Positions 8,521 through 12,500 of a stretch of DNA of 12,500 nt are shown here, one piece after another (positions within the stretch are counted from its first letter, which is position 1; the number at the start of each line of letters is the position of its first letter). The DNA comes from Eimeria necatrix (lineage: Eukaryota; Apicomplexa; Conoidasida; Eucoccidiorida; Eimeriidae): assembly GCF_000499385.1 (NCBI RefSeq), contig NW_013653104.1:1-12500 (forward strand). Reading direction: 5' to 3'. The notes beneath the pieces were generated by a model. It saw only the letters and a list, made by a program, of their open reading frames with translations. It was not told the DNA's origin and made no database searches. A program made the position numbers and the translations under genes.

Positions 8521-9262
8521 TGCAGCTAGCCACAGCTAGCCACGGCTAGCCACGGCTAGCTACAGCTAGCTACAGCTAGCTACAGCTAGCTACAGCTAGC
8601 TACAGCTAGCTACAGGCAGCTACAGGTAGCTACAGCTAGCTGCAGCTAGCTACGGCTAGCTACAGCTAGCTAGAGGTGGTTACAGCTAGCTGCAGCTGCA
8701 GCTAGCTGCAGCTGAGCACAGCTAGCTTGAACTAGTCAGACGGCTAGCTGCTACGGCTAGCAGCAGCTAGCTGCAGCTCGGCAGACGAGTTTAGTTAGCT
8801 GTGGCTAGCTTAGCAGCTAGCTACAGCTAGTTGCAGCTAGCCAGCTAGCCACAGCTTAATTTAGCTGGCTAGCTGCAGCAAACTGCAGCTAGCTAGCTAT
8901 AGCTAACTCACGGCTGGGCCCAGCTAGCTAGCTCCAGTTAGCTAGCAGCAGCTAGCTAGCTATAGCTACCGTGCTGCTGTTAATTAGCTGCAGATGGCTT
9001 GCTGCTGCTAGCCAGCTGCAGCTGCTAGCTAGCTGCTGCTGCTAGCTAGCTGCTGCTGCTAGCTAGCTGCAGCTAGCTAGCTGCCTCCAGCTTGCTGCTG
9101 CTAGCTAGCTGCAGCTAACTAGCAGCAGCAAGCCATAAGGGAACGCAGCTAGCTAGCTGCAGCTAGCCACAACTACGCCTAGCTAGCTAGCCACCGCTCA
9201 GCATAGCTAGCTAGCCGCAGCAAGCTAGCTAGCTAGCTGCAGCTAGCTAGCTGCAGCTAGCC
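8521..9262. repeat. AGCTAGC satellite (decamer array, then GCTAGCTGCAGC)
   Basis: From 8521 to 8690 there are 17 head-to-tail decamers of consensus TACAGCTAGC, with variants TGCAGCTAGC, CACGGCTAGC and TACAGGTAGC. From about 8691 the period breaks down into mixtures of GCTAGC, TAGCTAGC, CTGCAG and short CAGCAG or CTGCTG, ending at about 9262. Nearly every unit contains the palindromes AGCT, GCTAGC or CTGCAG, so both strands look alike. All frames are interrupted by TAG and it is not coding. Confidence 0.92.
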
Positions 9263-9535
9263 AAAACCCTAGCTGATTCAGCGCTTGAGGGTTTTAGAAA
9301 AAAGTTGAGTAAAAAATAAAATAAATGATAAAAAGTAAAAAGTAAATTGAAAATAATAATGAATTTAAAAAGTAAAAATAAAAATGCAAATAAATAAAAT
9401 CAAAATGAATAAACAAAACGCAAATCGACAGCTAGAAGTGCCTTTGCATCTGCCAGTGGACAAACGCCAACTAAACCCTAAACCCTAGACCCTAAACCCT
9501 AAACCCTAAACCCTAAACCCTAAAGCCTAGACTCT
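9263..9535. other. A-rich spacer ending in an AAACCCT array
   Basis: AAAATAAA-type low-complexity sequence (9298-9420), then a short mixed stretch and AAACCCT repeats (9472-9525). No gene is visible. Confidence 0.6.
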
Positions 9536-9599
9536 AAGCCTCGAATCTTAGGACCTCGAAAGCAAACTTGTTTTGGAGCAAAATGACGGTAATGAAGGC

Positions 9600-9682
9600 C
9601 GTATTGGCTGCTGCTGTTGCTGCTGCTGCAGCTGCTGCAGCTGCTGCAGCTGCTGCTGCTGTTGAGGCTGCTGCTGCTGCCA

Positions 9683-9713
<31 letters not shown>

Positions 9714-9774
9714 CACTGCTGCTGCTGTTGCTGCTGCTTTTGTGGCTGCTGCTGCTGTCCAGCAGCAACAGCAA
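9600..9774. repeat. CTG-rich block
   Basis: Imperfect CTG/GCTGCAGCT repeats, open in several frames on both strands (poly-Ala plus strand 9568-9798; poly-Ala minus strand 9534-9716). The adjoining unique stretch 9551-9600 also reads open both ways: DLESKLVLEQND after a CTTAG on the plus strand, or NTAFITVILLQNKFAFE before GAG|GTCCTA on the minus strand. This may be an exon of an unrecognised gene, but the strand cannot be decided. Confidence 0.5.
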
Positions 9775-9783
9775 AACCCTAGC

Positions 9784-10084
9784 GACCCTCAACCCTAAAC
9801 CCCAAACCCTAAACCCTAAACCCTAAACCCTTAAAGGGCTTTAGTCGCCTGTGAAAAAACAGCAGCAGAAGAGAAAAACATAAGAAGGATAATAAATAAA
9901 AGAAACAAAGAATAAAAGCAAAAACGAATAAACATAAAAATAAATAAAATGCCAAAAAAGAAAAACAATGATTTCATAAAAAAGAAATAAAGAGATAAAA
10001 AAGACAAATAAAAGGAGAAGAAGAAATAAAAAACAAATAAAACAAAAAAGAAAAATAAAATAAAAAACAAAAAGTGAAATTACC
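9784..10084. other. 3' flank of the EIPR1-like gene
   Basis: AAACCCT repeats at 9788-9832 are followed by an A-rich stretch (T-rich in the transcript) to 10078. It lies directly beyond the TGA of the minus-strand EIPR1-like gene, so it would hold its 3' untranslated region. No recognisable polyadenylation signal is claimed. Confidence 0.5.
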
Positions 10085-10209
10085 TCATAAAAGTATTTTA
10101 TACTTCTCTGCTGTTGGCACATGGTGCAGCAGCAAAGAACCATCAGCAGCAAGAGCAGCAAATAGCCAAACGTCGCAGCTAGACCAGCAAAGCCCGCACA
10201 AGCTATCCT

Positions 10210-10246
<37 letters not shown>

Positions 10247-11110
10247 GTGGGGCGGGGCTGCAGCAGCAGCAGCAGCAGCAGCAGCAAGTGGGGCGGGGCT
10301 GCAGCAGCAGCAGCAGGCGCAGAGCGAGCAGCAGCGAAGACGCTGCAGCAGCAGCAGCAGCAGCAGCTAGGTTTATGCGCCTCTTTGCCCTTTTTTTGTT
10401 TCTTTTTGTCTCTTTTTCTTTCTTTATTTTATTTCTGTTTATTTATTTAATTTGTTTTATTAATTTATTTCTTTTAATTATTTTAATTATTTTAATTATT
10501 TTATTCTTTTTGTTCCTCATGCCCTTCAGCTTCATTTCTTTCAACCGGGACCCCCCCAGCTTGAATTGGAACGGATTTTGGTGGAATTTGGATCAATTTG
10601 ACGATTAAAAGGATTTAATTAATTATTTTTGGATTATTATTTAATTATTTTGATTATTTTGGATTATTTTGAACCTTTTTTTGCGCTTTTTGGACCTTTT
10701 TTGACCTACATCGCTCGTCTCGTCGACGCAGATGAGTCTGTCTTTGGGCTGCTGAGGTGTACATACACCCGACGCGTCCTCCACCCACTGCAGCTTGACG
10801 CTGCCGTCGGTGCCTGTGGAAGAATAAATGGAGAATAATTAATTAAAATAAATAAATAAAAGAATAATTCGTCAAAACAAACAAATTAATTCATTAATAT
10901 CGCAAATTCACCGAAAAATTCCAACAACTGCAAGCAGTTTGAGCCGCCTCGAGTAACCCTACGGCTTAGGGTTTAGGGTTTAGGGTTTAGGGTTTAGGGT
11001 TTAGGGTTTGGCGTGCCCGCGGTGAGCAGCAGCTGGTCGTGGAAGGGGTTAAAAGCCACGTGAGAAATCCAGTGAGAATGAACATCTCTCAGAATCTGCA
11101 AACATTAAAG

Positions 11111-11166
<56 letters not shown>

Positions 11167-11349
11167 CGGTAATAAATAAATAAATAAAATAATTAATTGG
11201 TAATAAGTAAATAAATAGATGATAAATAATAATAAGCAAATGAATAAAGAAATGATAATAAATAATAAACGAATAAAATAAAATACAAATAAATAATGAA
11301 GTAACGAATAATAATGAATTAATGAATAATAAATAAACAAATAAACAAA

Positions 11350-11389
<40 letters not shown>

Positions 11390-12013
11390 AAATGCAGTTA
11401 GCTAATAAATAAATAAAAGAATAAAAATAAATTTTAAGTAAAACAACAAATGGAATAAAATAAAACATATTGTCAAAATAAGATTAAAAACAAATAATTG
11501 AAATAAAAAACAAATAAATAAATTCAAAAATTAAAAACTAAAAACTCTAAATTAATAAATTGTAAACTTCTAAATCCTCTCAGCTGGCGCTCTGCTCCAC
11601 AGCCGCCTAAGCCCTAAACCCTAAACCCTAAACCCTCAATCCTAAACCCTAAACCCTAAATCCTAAACCCTAAACCCTAAACCATAAATCCTAAACCCTA
11701 AACCCTGAAAAAGATGACTAGAAACCATCAAAAAGGATAATAAACCTGAGAGGCTGCTGCATTTTTGTCAAATATCAAAACCTAAAAGCTCCATCAGTTC
11801 CCCCAAACCCTAAACCCTAAACCCTAAACCCTAAACCCTAAACCCTACTTTGACGGGCTGCTGCATCTTTCTCAAATCCCAAAACCTCAAAGCTCCATCA
11901 GTTCCTCCTGAAAGACAAGAGAAGCTTAAAGAAGGATTGAAAGCAGCAGCAGCAGCAGCAGCAGCAGCGCCGTGGGGGTCTTCGCAGCCGCCGACGCAGC
12001 CCGCAGCAGCCCC

Positions 12014-12066
<53 letters not shown>

Positions 12067-12162
12067 CTAGGCGCAGGTCCCACAGAGACAGGAGACCTCC
12101 CCTGCTGCCGCCAGTGTGCAGCAAAGAGGGGCAGCTGCTGCGGCTGTGAGCCGTCAGTATCT

Positions 12163-12220
<58 letters not shown>

Positions 12221-12456
12221 AAGCCGCGCGGACAGCAAACTTGAAGGATAATTCTTCGTAAGTTCAAGAGGCGCTGCTGGCTGCTGTTTTCTGGTGGCCT
12301 TCGTCTAAACCCTAAACCCTCAGCCCCAAACCCTAAACCCTAAACCCTAAACCCTAAACCCTAAACCCTAAACCCTAGGCTCACCAGATTTGAGTCGTGA
12401 GGGCTCCAGGCTGCAGCCTCGCAAGTCTGCTGCTGCTGCTGCAGCAGCGCAATTGG
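10085..12456 (-). CDS. EIPR1: EIPR1/TSSC1-like WD40 protein, C-terminal exons (complement join 10085-10207, 10710-10813, 11017-11095, 11849-12160, 12385-12456; 5' partial)
   Basis: Five minus-strand exons join in frame to 229 codons plus TGA. In order: 12456-12385 ends EAAAWSPHDSNL; 12160-11849 gives GGLLSLWDLR, Ser16, a CEDPHG block, Ala9 and GGTDGALRFWDLRKMQQPVK; 11095-11017 gives HSHWISHVAFNPFHDQLLL; 10813-10710 gives TDGSVKLQWVEDAS and DRLICVDETSD; 10207-10085 gives DSLCGLCWSSCDVWLFAAL and the end VPTAEKYKILL. Each block matches the corresponding part of human EIPR1 as I remember it, including RWSPHH, FWDTRNVTEPVK, HSHWVWNVRYNHSHDQLLL, DWSSADPWLFASL and the terminal RALKYHILL. The human acidic linker before the last repeat is shortened. 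EIPR1 is known to bind EARP/GARP tethering complexes in endosome recycling and dense-core vesicle formation. Introns: 12161-12384, 11096-11848 and 10208-10709 are GT-AG; 10814-11016 is GC-AG. The acceptor near 12161 is the least certain, because the CTG tract could instead be read as poly-Leu. The N-terminal half lies beyond the window. Confidence 0.82.
10208..10709 (-). other. EIPR1-like intron ending in a (CTG)11-CAG acceptor
   Basis: The donor GAT|GTAGGT is at 10709 and the acceptor CAG|GAT at 10208. In transcript sense it is A-rich first, then holds three CTG tracts; the last, eleven units long, runs without a break into the CAG acceptor. Between the tracts are copies of CAGCCCCGCCCCAC (plus GTGGGGCGGGGCTG at about 10247-10261 and 10288-10302). 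Removal gives ETSD-DSLCGLCWSS, which aligns without gaps to the human EHEDSIYAVDWSS region. Confidence 0.75.
10756..10769 (+). repeat. GGTGTACATACACC motif copy inside an EIPR1-like exon
   Basis: The motif lies within exon 10710-10813 and encodes Gly-Val-Cys-Thr-Pro on the minus strand, in the variable linker between the last two WD40 blocks. Other copies: 2891-2904 (exact), 8202-8215 (exact), 3095-3108 (one change), 3723-3736 (GGTGTACAGACACC) and a partial ATGTACATACAC at 3745-3756. Confidence 0.8.
10814..11016 (-). other. GC-AG intron with telomere-like repeat after the donor (EIPR1-like gene)
   Basis: The exon ends ACC-GCG-G and the intron starts GCACGCC, followed by AAACCCT units (plus 10966-11009 as TTTAGGG). 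It ends TTCTTCCACAG. The join gives LLLTA-G-TDGSVKL, matching human LLLTGSSDSRV. No GT lies near the exon end, and GGCAC occurs at both boundaries, yet only the GC-AG choice obeys any known splice rule. Confidence 0.7.
11109..11410. repeat. TAAA tetranucleotide microsatellites
   Basis: Two nearly pure (AAAT)n tracts, about 11109-11165 and 11341-11390, are joined by imperfect ATAAATAA sequence. They lie inside the large EIPR1-like intron. The minus-strand 83-codon frame here is Tyr/Leu/Ile/Phe low-complexity and spurious. Confidence 0.9.
11752..11804 (-). pseudogene. Decayed copy of the WD40 exon end
   Basis: Fifty-three bases match 11856-11908 of the neighbouring EIPR1-like exon at 47 positions, offset by 104 bases. 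In exon frame the copy reads GTDGAFRF and then TGA where the true exon has the WD-box Trp. The similarity stops before the donor at one end and inside the exon at the other, and the copies are separated by an AAACCCT array. Confidence 0.8.
12161..12384 (-). other. EIPR1-like intron with a CTG tract at the acceptor
   Basis: The donor CTG|GTGAGC is at 12384, followed by TTTAGGG-sense repeats (plus AAACCCT 12305-12376). The 3' end is about 19 CTG units running into CAG at 12161. Both flanking exons are phase 0. If the tract were exonic it would add about 20 Leu in a row, unlike the Ala/Gln/Ser tracts elsewhere in these genes. Confidence 0.6.
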
Positions 12457-12500
12457 CTGTATAGACAAAGACAGAATAATAAACCCTAAACCCTAAACCC
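12457..12500 (-). other. 3' end of a further EIPR1-like intron (partial)
   Basis: In minus sense, TTTAGGG units (plus AAACCCT 12479-12500) are followed by TTATTATTCTGTCTTTGTCTATACAG-type pyrimidine-rich sequence and the acceptor of exon 12385-12456. The intron continues beyond the window. Confidence 0.6.

Larger units (their letters stand above)
11096..11848 (-). other. Repeat-filled intron of the EIPR1-like gene
   Basis: The donor AAA|GTAGGGTTTAGGG sits inside the first telomere-like unit (AAACCCT on plus, 11804-11847), and the acceptor is TTTGCAG at 11096. The intron holds a second AAACCCT array (11609-11706), a decayed exon copy (11752-11804) and long A/T-rich sequence with (TAAA)n tracts at about 11109-11165 and 11341-11390. 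Removal joins QQPVK to ILRDVHSHW. Confidence 0.8.

Noticed and set aside
8521..9262. CRISPR-like array
   Set aside because: The units are 10-base tandem repeats without unique spacers, in a eukaryotic setting.
10510..10600. Candidate EIPR1 exon reading VERNEAEGHE on the minus strand
   Set aside because: It seemed to supply the EEHED element, but it has no GT or GC donor, and the direct join of 10710 to 10207 already aligns with human EIPR1 without a gap.
10756..10772. A 17-base micro-intron GTGTATGTACACCTCAG in the EIPR1-like exon
   Set aside because: It has GT...AG ends, but removing 17 bases breaks the frame that matches DRLICVDETSD downstream.
11089..11340. 83-codon minus-strand frame rich in Tyr, Leu, Ile and Phe
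   Set aside because: It is produced by the TAAA microsatellite inside the EIPR1-like intron.

Overview
The window looks like nuclear DNA of a coccidian apicomplexan, most probably Eimeria. It has plant/apicomplexan-type telomere-like heptamers (TTTAGGG/AAACCCT) scattered inside genes. It also has massive CAG/CTG trinucleotide expansion read as Ala, Gln and Ser tracts (homopolymeric amino-acid repeats, HAARs), small intron-rich genes and AT-rich spacers. There is no bacterial gene organisation. The species cannot be named from this sequence alone.

Three protein-coding loci can be supported. (1) Positions 292-1338, plus strand: the last three exons of a CWF19-like splicing factor (CwfJ C-terminal region), hidden between telomere-like runs; its 5' part lies before base 1. 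(2) Positions 4035-7157, minus strand: a 1040-codon open frame for an unrecognised, very repeat-rich protein with one predicted transmembrane helix. (3) Positions 10085-12456, minus strand: the last five exons of a WD40 protein whose conserved blocks and C-terminus match EIPR1 (TSSC1, EARP/GARP-interacting protein); its 5' part lies beyond base 12500. Genes 1 and 3 were assembled by hand from exons mostly too short to stand out as ORFs. All junctions keep frame and restore family-like sequence.

The rest is repeats. Positions 1-281 are degenerate TTTAGGG. Positions 1339-2290 are a GGGGCCCC-rich low-complexity block directly after the CWF19 stop codon. Positions 2296-3200 are AT-rich spacer. 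Positions 3240-3960 are CTG-rich arrays, including a 12-bp tandem repeat and a 44-bp palindrome. Positions 7183-8446 alternate telomere-like runs with short unique islands. Positions 8521-9262 are an AGCTAGC-based satellite that starts as a decamer array. Positions 9263-10084 are A-rich spacer with another CTG block. The EIPR1 introns carry telomere-like, CTG and AAAT repeats.

The most interesting signal is how repeats relate to splicing. Both complete CWF19 introns start at the donor with AAACCCT repeats and end just before the acceptor with TTTAGGG repeats, so each pre-mRNA intron could fold into a hairpin that brings the splice sites together. Two introns, one in each spliced gene, need GC-AG boundaries, with AAACCCT repeats beginning at or a few bases inside the donor. 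Two EIPR1 introns end in a CTG tract running into the CAG acceptor. One EIPR1 intron holds a decayed copy of the neighbouring exon with TGA at the WD-box tryptophan. A motif, AGGTGTACATACACC, recurs five times including variants, once inside an EIPR1 exon.
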